Assembly: GCF_026393345.1 (NCBI RefSeq)
Contig: NZ_JAPLAI010000056.1
Span: 1-64,000 of the forward strand
Length of the DNA stretch: 64,000 nucleotides
Reading direction: 5' to 3'
From: Microbacterium sp.
GTDB taxonomy: Bacteria > Actinomycetota > Actinomycetes > Actinomycetales > Microbacteriaceae
Part shown: positions 1 through 8,366 of the stretch, in pieces
How positions within the stretch are numbered: the first letter of the stretch is position 1
Layout: each line of letters opens with the position of its first letter
Made by a program: the position numbers and the translations under genes
The notes under the pieces: model-generated
Seen by the model: only the letters and a program-made list of their open reading frames with translations
Databases searched by the model: none
What the model was told of the DNA's origin: nothing

Positions 1-210
1 CAGGCCGCTGACCAGACAGGGTCGGCGCGTCAGAGAGCGGTGTAGGAATCCGCCATTTCCCGTGGAATCCTGAGTCCGGGACCACCGCCAACTAGCGTGG
101 AATCCCTGGGGTTATCCGCCATCTCGAGCGGGAACCTACACCCGAGACCCCTGCGGGCCGCCCGCGTACGCGTCTCCCGCGCGTGCCACGTCTCCCTCTA
201 TCGTGGTGAC
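1..210. other. Upstream region without a recognised gene
   Basis: I see no convincing coding region here. The ten-base word CGTGGAATCC occurs at 61 and again at 96, and TCCGCCAT occurs near 49 and 116, so the segment may hold a short duplicated regulatory unit or the remains of a gene cut by the window edge. A start at 97 would prolong the next gene, but its first 38 residues are Arg-rich and non-hydrophobic and do not look native. Confidence 0.3.
199..204 (+). promoter_or_regulatory. -10-like TATCGT, leaderless start
   Basis: TATCGT is followed by six bases and then the ATG at 211, which fits a leaderless transcript and supports that start. Confidence 0.4.
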
Positions 211-696
211 ATGCGAGAGGTTCCCTCACGCGGGCTGCGGCTCGCACTGGCCGTGGTCGCCTGGTTCAGTCTGCTTTCCGCGGTCGCCGGCATGGTGGGC
301 CTCACACTCGGGGGTGGAATGGGCCTGCCGGTGGAGTGGATCGAGGGCAGCCCCTTCGATTCGTACGTCTGGCCCGGGATCATCCTCGGCGTGGTCGTGG
401 GCGGCGTGCAGGTCCTCGCTCTCGTCGCCCAGTTCCGGCGGTTCCGGCTGGCATGGGGGATGCACGCCGCCGCCGGGCTGACCATGATGAGCTGGATCTT
501 CGTCGAGATCGCCATCCTGCTCGTCTGGTCGCCGCTGCACGGGATCTTCTTCGTCGCCGGGCTCGTGCAGACGATCCTCGCCGTCCTCGCCCTCGGTGCC
601 TGGCCGCATCCGTTCTTCGCGCGGACGACGGCCGGCCCCGCGCGGGGAAGCCGCCGAGCGGGCGACCGGTCGTCACACTCGGCGGCTTCGGACTGA
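211..696 (+). CDS. Small integral membrane protein, unknown function
   Basis: A 161-residue protein with four predicted membrane segments (about residues 9-31, 48-72, 84-107 and 111-135) and a short Arg/Ser-rich tail. I do not recognise a family. The spacing of the helices and the short loops resemble small actinobacterial DoxX-like or DUF-type membrane proteins, but no catalytic or binding motif is visible. The start at 211 is preferred over 97 because a -10-like element lies six bases upstream and because the extra N-terminus is not protein-like. It runs convergently into the GlcG-like gene with only four bases between the stops. Confidence 0.6.
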   Translation: MREVPSRGLRLALAVVAWFSLLSAVAGMVGLTLGGGMGLPVEWIEGSPFDSYVWPGIILGVVVGGVQVLALVAQFRRFRLAWGMHAAAGLTMMSWIFVEIAILLVWSPLHGIFFVAGLVQTILAVLALGAWPHPFFARTTAGPARGSRRAGDRSSHSAASD

Positions 697-700
697 CACG

Positions 701-1099
701 TCAGAACGCGCTGGCACCCGCCTCCGCGACGCTGTGGTCCTGATCGCCGGAACCACCGCTGACGCCCACGGCGCCGACGACGACGCCGTCGCGCGACAGC
801 GGGATGCCGCCGGCGAAGATCGCGACCTTGCCGCCGTTGGTGGCGTGGATGCCGAAGAACTGCTGGTTCGGCTGCGAGTTCTCACCGAGGTCTTTCGTCG
901 AGATGTCGAAGGCCCGAGAGGTCCACGCCTTGTTGATCGAGATGTTGACGCTGCCGATCCACGCCCCGTCCTGCCGGGCGTGCGCGACGAGGTTGCCACC
1001 GGCGTCCACGACGGCAATGTTCATGGGTTGGCCGATCTCGTCGGCGCGCTTCTCGGCGGCGGCGATGACACGGCGGGCGTCTTCCAGAGTGACGGACAT
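701..1099 (-). CDS. GlcG/HbpS family heme-binding-like protein
   Basis: A 132-residue single-domain protein of the GlcG/HbpS (DUF336) family. The typical N-terminal helix followed by AVVDAGGNLVAHARQDGA is visible, as are the FFGIHATNGGKVAIFAGG segment and the C-terminal GAVGVSGG turn. HbpS members bind heme or modulate redox signalling, and GlcG members sit beside glycolate or propanediol enzymes, often with no known activity. The start at 1099 follows an AGGAAGGAA ribosome site; an upstream ATG at 1123 would overlap the preceding gene. It lies 20 bases downstream of the formaldehyde dehydrogenase gene on the same strand and is probably co-transcribed with it. Confidence 0.85.
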   Translation of the reverse strand: MSVTLEDARRVIAAAEKRADEIGQPMNIAVVDAGGNLVAHARQDGAWIGSVNISINKAWTSRAFDISTKDLGENSQPNQQFFGIHATNGGKVAIFAGGIPLSRDGVVVGAVGVSGGSGDQDHSVAEAGASAF

Positions 1100-1119
1100 G
1101 GTGTTCCTTCCTGTTGGGG

Positions 1120-2337
1120 TCACGCGGCGATGTAGCCGTTGGGGTTGAGGACGTACTTGCGAGCAGCGCCCTGATCGAACTCGGCGTACCCGCGCGGGGC
1201 GTCGTCGAGCGGAATGGGAGTGGCGTTCACCGCCTTCGCGATCTGCACCCGGTCATGCAGGATCGCCATCATCAGCTGGCGGTTGTACCGCATCACCGGA
1301 CACTGACCGGTCGCGAACGACAGCGACTTCGCCCAGCCGAGGCCGAGGCGGAGCGACAGCGACCCGTGCCGGGCGGCCTCGTCGACGCCGCCCGGGTCGC
1401 CCGTGACGTAGAGGCCCGGGATGCCGAGCGCACCGCCGGCGGCGGTGAGGTCCATGAGCGAATTGAGCACCGTCGCTGGGGCCTCGTGCGATGCATCGGC
1501 GCCGTGCCCGCGAGCCTCGAAGCCGACCGCATCCACCGCCGCATCCACCTCGGGGACGCCGAGGATCTGGTCGATCTGATCCTTCGGGTCGCCCTTTGAC
1601 ACGTCCACCGTCTCGAAGCCGTTGGCGCGCACCTGTGCGAGGCGATCCTCGTTGAGGTCGCCGACGATGACGACCGCCGCGCCCAGTAGTTGCGCACCCA
1701 CGGCCGCCGCGACGCCCACCGGCCCCGCTCCCGCTATGTACACGGTCGAACCGGGACGGACCCCCGCGGTGTAGGCGCCGTGGAACCCCGTCGGGAAGAT
1801 GTCGGACAGCATGGTGAGGTCGAGGATCTTCTCCAGCGCCTGATCGCGGTCGGGGAATTTCAACAGGTTCCAGTCCGCGTAGGGGACGAGGACGAACTCG
1901 GCCTGGCCGCCGACCCAGCCGCCCATGTCGACGTACCCGTACGCCGAACCCGGGCGATCCGGGTTCACGTTCAGGCAGATCCCGGTCTTGCCCTCCTTGC
2001 AATTGCGGCAGCGACCGCACGCGATGTTGAACGGCACCGAGACGATGTCGCCGACCTTGATGAACTCCACGTCCGGTCCCACCTCGATGACTTCGCCGGT
2101 GATCTCGTGACCGAGCACGAGCCCGGCCGGGGCGGTCGTGCGCCCCCGCACCATGTGCTGATCGGAGCCGCAGATGTTGGTGCTGACCGTTCGCAGGATC
2201 GCCCCGTGCGGCACCTTCCGGCCGACATTCGCCGGATTGACGCCGGGGCCGTCCTTGAGTTCGAACTCCGGATAGGGAGTATCGACGACCTCGACCTCAC
2301 CGGGTCCCTTGTACACGACCGCTCTATTCCCGGGCAT
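1120..2337 (-). CDS. fdhA: Glutathione-independent formaldehyde dehydrogenase, zinc/NAD
   Basis: A 405-residue zinc-dependent medium-chain dehydrogenase, the usual length for glutathione-independent formaldehyde dehydrogenase, which oxidises formaldehyde to formate with NAD and can dismutate aldehydes. Catalytic zinc ligands are seen in NICGSDQH and GHEITG. The structural-zinc lobe is CGRCRNCKEGKTGIC. The Rossmann loop is AGAGPVGVAAAVG. The family-typical insertion around GVNPANVGRKVPHG and the C-terminal YNRQLMMAILHDR are present. The start is an ATG at the ORF head, and the GlcG-like gene follows in the same transcript. It may serve in detoxifying C1 aldehyde, but it is 54 kb away from the THF island, so a joint role is only a guess. 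Other MDR alcohol dehydrogenases are less likely given the insertion. Confidence 0.9.
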   Translation of the reverse strand: MPGNRAVVYKGPGEVEVVDTPYPEFELKDGPGVNPANVGRKVPHGAILRTVSTNICGSDQHMVRGRTTAPAGLVLGHEITGEVIEVGPDVEFIKVGDIVSVPFNIACGRCRNCKEGKTGICLNVNPDRPGSAYGYVDMGGWVGGQAEFVLVPYADWNLLKFPDRDQALEKILDLTMLSDIFPTGFHGAYTAGVRPGSTVYIAGAGPVGVAAAVGAQLLGAAVVIVGDLNEDRLAQVRANGFETVDVSKGDPKDQIDQILGVPEVDAAVDAVGFEARGHGADASHEAPATVLNSLMDLTAAGGALGIPGLYVTGDPGGVDEAARHGSLSLRLGLGWAKSLSFATGQCPVMRYNRQLMMAILHDRVQIAKAVNATPIPLDDAPRGYAEFDQGAARKYVLNPNGYIAA

Positions 2338-2447
2338 CGTCGCCCTCCTGTTCTGCGGGCGCTTCGTCCGCAGGACAGAGGTTCCTCCTTCCCGGCCCGG
2401 GGCACCACCCCCTTTCCGTCGACTCGGCAGTGCGGCAGTCGCGGGAG

Positions 2448-2453
2448 TACCCT
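2448..2453 (+). promoter_or_regulatory. -10-like TACCCT, leaderless start
   Basis: TACCCT, seven bases, then ATG at 2461; no Shine-Dalgarno sequence is visible. Confidence 0.4.
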
Positions 2454-2460
2454 CGGCGCC

Positions 2461-2850
2461 ATGGCGCGCGACGAGCCGAGGGGCGAGACACTCCGCATCG
2501 AGATCTTCCCGGCCGACCTGGACGCCACGGTGCGCTTCTACACCCGCGTCCTCGGGTTCGACCTGGTGCGCGACGAACGCACGTCGGACGTCCCCTACGT
2601 CGCGCTACGGCGGGGAGAAGTGCATGTCGGGGCGGCATGGCGCGACGCCCGCGACATGCGCGGCCGGCGCCCGCCGCTGGGCGTGGAACTGGTCCTGGAG
2701 ACCGATGACCTCCTCGGTGCGCGACAGCGGGTCGTCGACGCCGGCTGGCCACTGGAGGAGGACCTCACCGAGCGGCCGTGGGGGCTGCGCGATGTCCGCA
2801 TCCTGGACCCCAGCGGGTACTACTGGCGACTCACCGACCGAGCGAGCTGA
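2461..2850 (+). CDS. VOC family (glyoxalase/bleomycin-resistance fold) protein
   Basis: A 129-residue protein of the vicinal-oxygen-chelate superfamily. It begins with the typical RIEIFPADLDATVRFYTRVLGF strand-helix and closes with RDVRILDPSGYYWRLTD, the usual C-terminal metal-ligand strand, although that strand here carries Tyr-Tyr rather than the common Glu. Members are glyoxalases, dioxygenases or antibiotic-binding proteins, and the substrate cannot be read from sequence. It is transcribed divergently from fdhA, so the 120 bases between them hold both promoters. It appears to be leaderless. Confidence 0.8.
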   Translation: MARDEPRGETLRIEIFPADLDATVRFYTRVLGFDLVRDERTSDVPYVALRRGEVHVGAAWRDARDMRGRRPPLGVELVLETDDLLGARQRVVDAGWPLEEDLTERPWGLRDVRILDPSGYYWRLTDRAS

Positions 2851-2897
2851 GCTCTCGTACGGCTGTCAAGGCCCGCTCGGGGGCGCCGCATGCCTCT

Positions 2898-2903
2898 TAG
2901 GGT
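2898..2903 (+). promoter_or_regulatory. -10-like TAGGGT, leaderless start
   Basis: TAGGGT, six bases, then ATG at 2910. Confidence 0.4.
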
Positions 2904-2909
2904 TGCCGG

Positions 2910-4244
2910 ATGACCAGCGAGAAGACCGTCGACGAGCAAGCCCCCACCGAGCTGCGGCGCGGGATCTCCGGACCCCTGCTCTTCGCCTTCATCCTCGGTG
3001 ACGTGCTGGGCGCCGGCATCTACGCGCTCATGGGGGTCCTCGCGGGTGAGGTCGGCGGGATGCTGTGGGCACCCCTCGTCGTCGCCCTCCTGCTGGCGCT
3101 CCTCACCGCCGGGTCGTACGCGGAACTCGTCACCAAGTATCCGAAGGCGGGCGGCGCCGCGGTGTTCGCGGAGCGGGCGTTCCGAAGTCCCCTGGTCTCG
3201 TTCCTGGTCGGCTTCTGCATGCTCGCGGCCGGCGTCGTCAGCGCCGCCGGGCTCGCGCTCGCGTTCGCCGGCGACTACTTCGCCACCTTCATCGACGTGC
3301 CCCCGATCCCGGTCGCGATGGCGTTCCTCGTGCTGGTCGGTGCGTTGAACGCCCGCGGCATCCGGGAATCCATGGGCGCCAACTTCGTGATGACCGCGAT
3401 CGAGCTGAGCGGCCTGGTCATCGTCATCGCCGTGGTCTCGGTCATGTTCGCCAGCGGCGGCGGCGAACTCTCCCGCGTCGGGCAGCTGCCGGAGGGGTCG
3501 GGGCTCGCCACCGCCGTGCTCGGGGGTGCCATCATCGCCTACTACTCCTTCGTCGGGTTCGAGACGTCCGCCAACGTGATCGAAGAGGTCACGCACCCGC
3601 GCAAGGTCTACCCCCGTGCCCTGTTCGGCGCCCTGCTCACCGCAGGTGTCGTCTACGTCCTGGTGGGGCTCGCGAGCGCGATCGCCCTGCCGGCCTCGGA
3701 ACTCGAGGACTCCAGCGGCCCCCTCCTCGCCGTCGTCGAGGCGAGCGGCGTCGCCATCCCGTCGTGGCTGTTCAGCCTCATCGCCCTCGTCGCGGTGGCC
3801 AACGGCGCCCTGCTCACCATGATCATGTCGAGCCGTCTCGCCTACGGCATGGCGCAGCAGGGGCTGCTGCCCGAGGTGCTGTCCAAGGTTCTGCCGAAGC
3901 GCCGCACGCCCTGGGTCGCGATCATCGCCACGACGGTGGTGGCGATGCTGCTCACCCTCGTCGGCGATCTCGGCACGCTGGCGGAGACTGTCGTGCTGCT
4001 GCTTCTCATCGTGTTCCTCAGCGCGAACGTCTCGGTGCTGGTGCTGCGGCGCGACCACGTCGAGAACGACCACTTCCGGGTGTGGACGTTCGTGCCGGTC
4101 CTCGGCATCGCCTCCTGCATCCTGCTGCTCACCCAGCAGCGGCCGATCGTGTGGCTCTTCGCCGCCATCCTCGTTGCGGTGGGCGCCGTGCTCTTCTTCA
4201 TCGCCCGCTGGGGCAGACGACGCAGCGACGCGCGCAAAGCCTGA
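2910..4244 (+). CDS. APC superfamily amino acid permease
   Basis: A 444-residue inner-membrane transporter with about twelve hydrophobic segments. The first helix carries the APC signature GDVLGAGIYALMG, the unwound substrate-binding stretch, and helix 6 carries YYSFVGFETSANVIEEV, another family hallmark. Such proteins are proton or exchange-coupled amino acid transporters. The first 25 residues are hydrophilic and cytosolic. The gene stands alone between a VOC protein and an SDR gene, with its own leaderless-type promoter. Substrate specificity cannot be assigned; cationic or neutral amino acids are both possible. Confidence 0.88.
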   Translation: MTSEKTVDEQAPTELRRGISGPLLFAFILGDVLGAGIYALMGVLAGEVGGMLWAPLVVALLLALLTAGSYAELVTKYPKAGGAAVFAERAFRSPLVSFLVGFCMLAAGVVSAAGLALAFAGDYFATFIDVPPIPVAMAFLVLVGALNARGIRESMGANFVMTAIELSGLVIVIAVVSVMFASGGGELSRVGQLPEGSGLATAVLGGAIIAYYSFVGFETSANVIEEVTHPRKVYPRALFGALLTAGVVYVLVGLASAIALPASELEDSSGPLLAVVEASGVAIPSWLFSLIALVAVANGALLTMIMSSRLAYGMAQQGLLPEVLSKVLPKRRTPWVAIIATTVVAMLLTLVGDLGTLAETVVLLLLIVFLSANVSVLVLRRDHVENDHFRVWTFVPVLGIASCILLLTQQRPIVWLFAAILVAVGAVLFFIARWGRRRSDARKA

Positions 4245-4281
4245 CCGCGCCCGTCCTCGGCGTTCACTCGGGCAGCCTCGA

Positions 4282-4287
4282 TACACT
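4282..4287 (+). promoter_or_regulatory. -10-like TACACT, leaderless start
   Basis: TACACT, five bases, then GTG at 4293. Confidence 0.4.
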
Positions 4288-4292
4288 GCCCT

Positions 4293-5768
4293 GTGCCCTC
4301 CGAGACCGCCGATACCCCCGCCGTCCGGTCGATCTCACCCGAAGACCTCGCCACCGCGCTGCGCGTGCTGGAGGAGGCGGAGCAGCTCGACCGTGAGTCG
4401 GCCGACTACGTCGCGCTGAAGCGCGCCACCGGCAAGCTGTACAAGGCGGTCAAGCAAGATGGCCGTCGCGCGAAGCGTCAGCGCATCGCGGAGGCCGACC
4501 GTGCGGTCGTCGCGGCGACCGCGACCGGGGCACCCGACCGGATCGACGACGAGACCCGCGGCATCCCGCTGGCGGCACGCGTCGCGGCGCCGATCGCGGG
4601 GGAGCTCCTGAAGCCCCGCGCCTGCTACATCTGCAAAGAGCAGTACACGATCGTCGACGCGTTCTACCACCAGCTCTGCCCGGACTGCGCGGCGATGAGC
4701 CACGAGAAGCGCGATGCCCGCACCGACCTGACGGGCCGCCGCGCTCTGCTCACCGGCGGCCGCGCGAAGATCGGCATGTACATTGCGCTGCGCCTGCTCC
4801 GTGATGGCGCGCACACCACCATCACCACCCGTTTTCCCCGGGATGCGGTGCGGCGCTTCGCTGCCCTCCCCGACGCGGCGGACTGGCTGCACCGGCTGAA
4901 GGTCGTCGGCATCGATCTGCGCGACCCCGCCCAGGTGATCGCCCTCGCCGACGCCGTTGCCGCCGACGGGCCCCTCGACATCCTGATCAACAACGCCGCG
5001 CAGACCGTCCGCCGGTCGGCGGGCGCGTACAAGCCGCTGGTGGATGCGGAGCTCGCTCCGCTGCCGGACGGGCCGCTGCCGGAGCTGCTCACTTTCGGCC
5101 ACACCAACGACGCGCATCCCCTCGCGCTGGCGCAGTCGGTGTCGGCGCACCCGATCCTCGCCGCCGCCGCCCGGACCGCCGACGAGCTGACGGCGGAGGC
5201 GATGACGGCGGGGTCGTCGTCGCTCGAACGGCTGGCCGCCGGAACCGCCATCGACGCGGGCGGGCTGCTCCCGGACGAGCTGCACATCAACAGCTGGACC
5301 CAGCACGTGGATCAGGTCGACCCGCTCGAGATGCTCGAGGTGCAGCTGGCGAACACCACCGCACCCTTCCTGCTCGTCAGCCGGTTGCGGGCCTCGCTCG
5401 CCGCATCCCCCTTCCCGCGCACGTACATCGTGAACGTGTCGGCGATGGAGGGCGTGTTCGGGCGCGGCTACAAGGGCCCGGGGCACCCGCACACCAACAT
5501 GGCCAAGTCGGCGCTGAACATGCTGACCCGCACCAGCGCCCGCGAGATGTTCGAGACCGACGGCATCCTCATGACCGCCGTCGACACCGGCTGGATCACC
5601 GACGAGCGCCCGCACTTCACGAAGGTGCGGCTGGCAGAGGAGGGGTTCCACGCCCCGCTCGACCTCGTCGACGGCGCCGCACGCGTCTACGACCCCATCG
5701 TGCGTGGCGAGGCCGGTGAGGACCTCTTCGGCGTCTTCCTCAAGGACTACCGCCGCAGCTCCTGGTGA
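4293..5768 (+). CDS. Zinc-finger short-chain dehydrogenase/reductase, non-canonical active site
   Basis: A 491-residue protein, far longer than a classical 250-residue SDR. Residues 1-105 form a charged helical region. Residues about 110-135 hold CYIC and, 15 residues on, CPDC, a likely zinc-binding pair. The Rossmann domain then begins with LLTGGRAKIGMYIALRLL (TGxxxxG type), followed by ILINNAAQTV (NNAA) and VNVSAMEG (catalytic Ser). Where Tyr-x-x-x-Lys is expected the protein has TNMAK, so the catalytic Tyr is replaced by Thr while Lys is kept. An insertion of roughly 60 residues separates NNAA from the Ser strand. Such fused SDRs exist in actinobacteria, plants and fungi, but I know of no defined reaction. 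Confidence 0.8.
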   Translation: MPSETADTPAVRSISPEDLATALRVLEEAEQLDRESADYVALKRATGKLYKAVKQDGRRAKRQRIAEADRAVVAATATGAPDRIDDETRGIPLAARVAAPIAGELLKPRACYICKEQYTIVDAFYHQLCPDCAAMSHEKRDARTDLTGRRALLTGGRAKIGMYIALRLLRDGAHTTITTRFPRDAVRRFAALPDAADWLHRLKVVGIDLRDPAQVIALADAVAADGPLDILINNAAQTVRRSAGAYKPLVDAELAPLPDGPLPELLTFGHTNDAHPLALAQSVSAHPILAAAARTADELTAEAMTAGSSSLERLAAGTAIDAGGLLPDELHINSWTQHVDQVDPLEMLEVQLANTTAPFLLVSRLRASLAASPFPRTYIVNVSAMEGVFGRGYKGPGHPHTNMAKSALNMLTRTSAREMFETDGILMTAVDTGWITDERPHFTKVRLAEEGFHAPLDLVDGAARVYDPIVRGEAGEDLFGVFLKDYRRSSW

Positions 5769-5855
5769 CCCGGCCGCGGCGTCACCCCTGCGGGACCAAG
5801 ACGGAGCGCGGCACGGGCAAGATGGGTGTCGTCACCGCCGACCTCGAGGAGCCGT

Positions 5856-6836
5856 ATGTCTGAGACCACCGAACCCGCCCCGACCCCGGCGACACCCCTT
5901 GGGATCGAATCCGTCGACCCGGACTTGCGCCCCGCGCTCGCGAAGCTCCCCACCCTCGACAACTCCCGCCGCATCGTCCGTCTGCTCGGACGGTTCGGGG
6001 CGCGCCGGCTTCTCCGCGCCTATCGGGTGCCCGGCGTCACCGTGGAGTGGCGGCGGGACGGGCCGCTCTGGGTGCGGATCTACCGGCCGCGCCAGCCCGG
6101 CGGGGGAGGATTCCTGTGGATCCACGGCGGCGGCTTGGTGATCGGCTCGGCCAAGCAGGATGACCGCCTGTGCGCTGAGACCGCCGCGGAGCTCGGGGTC
6201 ACGGTGGTCTCGGTCGAGTACCGTCTGGCTCCCGAATCGCCCTTCCCCGCGGCGCTGGACGACGCGCTCGCCGCCTGGCACTGGATGCGCCGGCACGCCA
6301 CGGACCTTTCCATCGACCCGGACCGCATCGCCCTGGGCGGGGAGAGCGCCGGTGCCGGGATCGCGGCCGCGCTCGCTCAGCGCCTGCGCGACGAGGGCGG
6401 CCCGCAGCCGGTCGCGCAATGGCTCTTCGCGCCGATGCTGGACGACCGGACGGCGGCGCGGCGCGACCTGGACGCGGTGGACCACCCGGTGTGGAACAAC
6501 GTCGCCAACCGGTTCGGCTGGACCTCGTATCTCGGTGCGGCGCCCGGGGCGGCACCGGTGCCGACTTACGCGGTGCCCGCTCGCGTCGAGGATCTCGCGG
6601 GCCTGCCGCCCGCGTGGCTGTGCGTCGGCGACATCGAGCTCTTCCACGACGAGGTCGCCGACTACGCGGGTCGCCTGGCGGCGGCGGGGGTCCCCGTCGT
6701 GCTCGATGTCGTGCCGGGTGGTGCGCACGGTTTCGAGAACTGGGCCGCCGGCACTGCGCTCGCTAAAGCCCTCACCGCCCGTGCCCGCGCGTGGCTCGCG
6801 GACCAGGGTCTCGCGGGGCAGGGCCTCGCGCGCTGA
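5856..6836 (+). CDS. HSL-family alpha/beta hydrolase (carboxylesterase)
   Basis: A 326-residue cytosolic esterase of the hormone-sensitive-lipase (family IV) type. The oxyanion-hole motif HGGG is in WIHGGGLVIGS. The nucleophile elbow is GGESAGAG. The acid is probably the Asp in LFHDEVADYA and the catalytic His is in GGAHGFE. The N-terminal cap region (residues 1-90) is typical. The start at 5856 follows GAGGA at six bases; an in-frame ATG 30 bases upstream lacks a site. It follows the SDR gene after 87 bases and may be co-transcribed. Natural substrates are short acyl esters in general; nothing more specific is visible. Confidence 0.88.
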   Translation: MSETTEPAPTPATPLGIESVDPDLRPALAKLPTLDNSRRIVRLLGRFGARRLLRAYRVPGVTVEWRRDGPLWVRIYRPRQPGGGGFLWIHGGGLVIGSAKQDDRLCAETAAELGVTVVSVEYRLAPESPFPAALDDALAAWHWMRRHATDLSIDPDRIALGGESAGAGIAAALAQRLRDEGGPQPVAQWLFAPMLDDRTAARRDLDAVDHPVWNNVANRFGWTSYLGAAPGAAPVPTYAVPARVEDLAGLPPAWLCVGDIELFHDEVADYAGRLAAAGVPVVLDVVPGGAHGFENWAAGTALAKALTARARAWLADQGLAGQGLAR

Positions 6837-6849
6837 CGCCGAAGACCGC

Positions 6850-7218
6850 TCAGACCGCGGCGTCGTGGAGGCGGTAACCGGCCTCCTCGATCGCGGCGCG
6901 TGCCGCATCCGGGTCCAGGGCGGTGGGGCCGTCGACGTGCACGCGTGACACGCCCCCGGCGACGAGGTCGACGCTCACCGAGGAAACCTCGGGCAGGGCG
7001 CTGAGCTCCTGGGTCACGGCGGTCACGCAGTGCGCGCAGGTCATGCCGTCCACGAGCAGCTCGACGCCGGTCGCCGACACGGCGGTGTCGCGAGACGCGG
7101 GGGTGGGAATGCTATCATGGCCGCCGCTGTCATGGCCGCCGCAGACGCACGCGCCGCCGTCGCACCCGCATCCGCTTGCCGCATCCCGCCGGCCGAATTC
7201 GATCCGCTGAATACCCAT
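6850..7218 (-). CDS. Heavy-metal-associated (copper chaperone-like) protein
   Basis: A 122-residue protein with a C-terminal HMA domain (about residues 52-118) that carries GMTCAHC, the Cu(I)-binding MTCxxC loop of CopZ/Atx1 proteins. It is preceded by a Cys/His/Gly-rich N-terminal segment (CGCDGGACVCGGHDSGGHDS), an extra metal-binding tail not found in plain CopZ. It probably hands copper to an exporter or buffers it. The start at 7218 follows GGAGGGA. A GTG at 7242 is also in frame, but it lies inside the palindrome that probably holds the promoter. No copper ATPase or csoR gene is in the neighbourhood, so the partner must be elsewhere. Confidence 0.85.
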   Translation of the reverse strand: MGIQRIEFGRRDAASGCGCDGGACVCGGHDSGGHDSIPTPASRDTAVSATGVELLVDGMTCAHCVTAVTQELSALPEVSSVSVDLVAGGVSRVHVDGPTALDPDAARAAIEEAGYRLHDAAV

Positions 7219-7242
7219 GGTGGTTCCCTCCGAGTCAGCCAC

Positions 7243-7261
7243 GATACCCCTCCTGGGTATC
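7243..7261. promoter_or_regulatory. CsoR-like copper operator
   Basis: A perfect inverted repeat GATACCC-CTCCT-GGGTATC lies 25 bases upstream of the HMA protein start. On the minus strand its edge forms TATCGT, a plausible -10. Pseudo-palindromes with TACCC/GGGTA arms around a short C/T-rich centre are the known binding sites of the copper sensor CsoR. A further half-site, GGGGGTATCCC, lies at 7322-7332 in front of the next, divergent gene. Confidence 0.55.
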
Positions 7262-7354
7262 GCTGAGGGCCTCCGCCCGCGCCCGCGCGCAGCGAATCCG
7301 CAGGACCGCCGGAACTAGACTGGGGGTATCCCGTCTTTCGTCCAGGAATCCGCC

Positions 7355-8008
7355 GTGTCCCACGCTCCCGCCGCCCGCGCCTTCGAGGTGCGCCACGTCC
7401 AGCTCGGTCGTGCCCTTTTCGCCGCCATCGCCGCGCTCATGGTCACCTTCTCGACGGACCACTCCGCGGTGCTCGGTCTCTCCGTCTTCAGCGGTTTCGC
7501 GATCGCCACGGGACTCGTGCTGCTGCTCGGTGCGTGGCTCGCGTACCCCACCGGCCGCCGTGCGCTGCCGGTGGTCCTGGGCCTGGTGTCGCTGATCGCC
7601 GGCATGATCGGCGGGCTGCCTCCGCTGCGCACCACGACCATGTTCTTCGTCCTCGTCATCTCGTGGGCGTTGCTCACCGGGCTCATCGAGGGCATCGCCG
7701 GATGGCGCGCGCTGCGCCGCTCGGCGAAGTCCAGCGTCGCCCGCGCGGAGGCGCGCGACGTGCTGACGGTCGGCATCGCTGGCGTCGTGCTCGGCCTCGG
7801 AACCCTCGTGGTCCCCGCCCGGTACGCCCTGAATTACTACATCGAAGAAGCGGGGCAGAGCTTCACGCTCACCGGCATCGCGATCGCGGTCGGACTGTTC
7901 GGCGCCTACGGCGCGATCGTCGCCGTGTACCTCGGCATCGCGGCGTTCTCGCCGCGGCGCGAGGACGCGGACGCCGTTCCTGCCCCGATCGAGGACGGTC
8001 GCTCATGA
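7355..8008 (+). CDS. Integral membrane protein (HdeD/DUF308-like)
   Basis: A 217-residue membrane protein with six predicted helices in three hairpins, starting at residues 17-36 and 41-60 and ending near 183-203. Such repeated two-helix units and the short charged loops resemble HdeD/DUF308 proteins, whose role is unclear (acid resistance in enterobacteria). The GTG start lies 37 bases after a TAGACT element and has only a weak ribosome site. The stop overlaps the next start (ATGA), so both proteins are translated in step. The domain label is tentative. Confidence 0.6.
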   Translation: MSHAPAARAFEVRHVQLGRALFAAIAALMVTFSTDHSAVLGLSVFSGFAIATGLVLLLGAWLAYPTGRRALPVVLGLVSLIAGMIGGLPPLRTTTMFFVLVISWALLTGLIEGIAGWRALRRSAKSSVARAEARDVLTVGIAGVVLGLGTLVVPARYALNYYIEEAGQSFTLTGIAIAVGLFGAYGAIVAVYLGIAAFSPRREDADAVPAPIEDGRS

Positions 8009-8337
8009 ACGATAAGCCCAGTCGCCGCGAACTGATGCGGCCGGTGCAGCTGCTGGGGCTCGCCTTCGGCGCGGCCCTGTTCGCGGGCATCGTCACGCTC
8101 GTCTCCATGGGGGCGTTCCAGGCCCACCCGGCCGCCGACATCCAGCGCGCGATCGTCGCAGGTCTCGTCGTCGCAGGCATCACCTTCATCGTGGTGCTCG
8201 TCGGGATTTCGCTCCTCATGCTCGCGATCGACCCCGCCGAGATCGCCAAGACGGTGGACCGCCCGGTGCTGCTCGACCCGCCCGCGAAGGACGAGCCCGA
8301 CGACCGCGCGGACGGCGGCACTCCCGCATCCCGCTGA
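8005..8337 (+). CDS. Small two-helix membrane protein
   Basis: A 110-residue protein with two hydrophobic helices (about residues 16-37 and 49-74) and a charged, Asp/Pro-rich cytosolic tail. It overlaps the preceding membrane-protein gene by ATGA, which decides the start and implies co-translation. Proteins of this kind are common as the second member of such pairs in Microbacteriaceae. I cannot assign a function. Confidence 0.6.
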   Translation: MNDKPSRRELMRPVQLLGLAFGAALFAGIVTLVSMGAFQAHPAADIQRAIVAGLVVAGITFIVVLVGISLLMLAIDPAEIAKTVDRPVLLDPPAKDEPDDRADGGTPASR

Positions 8338-8366
8338 GCTGCACGGCCGCCGGTGCCTGCCGTTCC

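Noticed and set aside
1690..2337. Long plus-strand open frame running through fdhA into the VOC gene
   Set aside because: It is the antisense shadow of fdhA; only the part from 2461 resembles a protein family, and a leaderless promoter marks that start.
2820..4286. 488-codon minus-strand frame across the permease
   Set aside because: Low-complexity Glu/Asp/Arg/His-rich translation typical of antisense of a high-GC gene; the plus-strand permease has real motifs.
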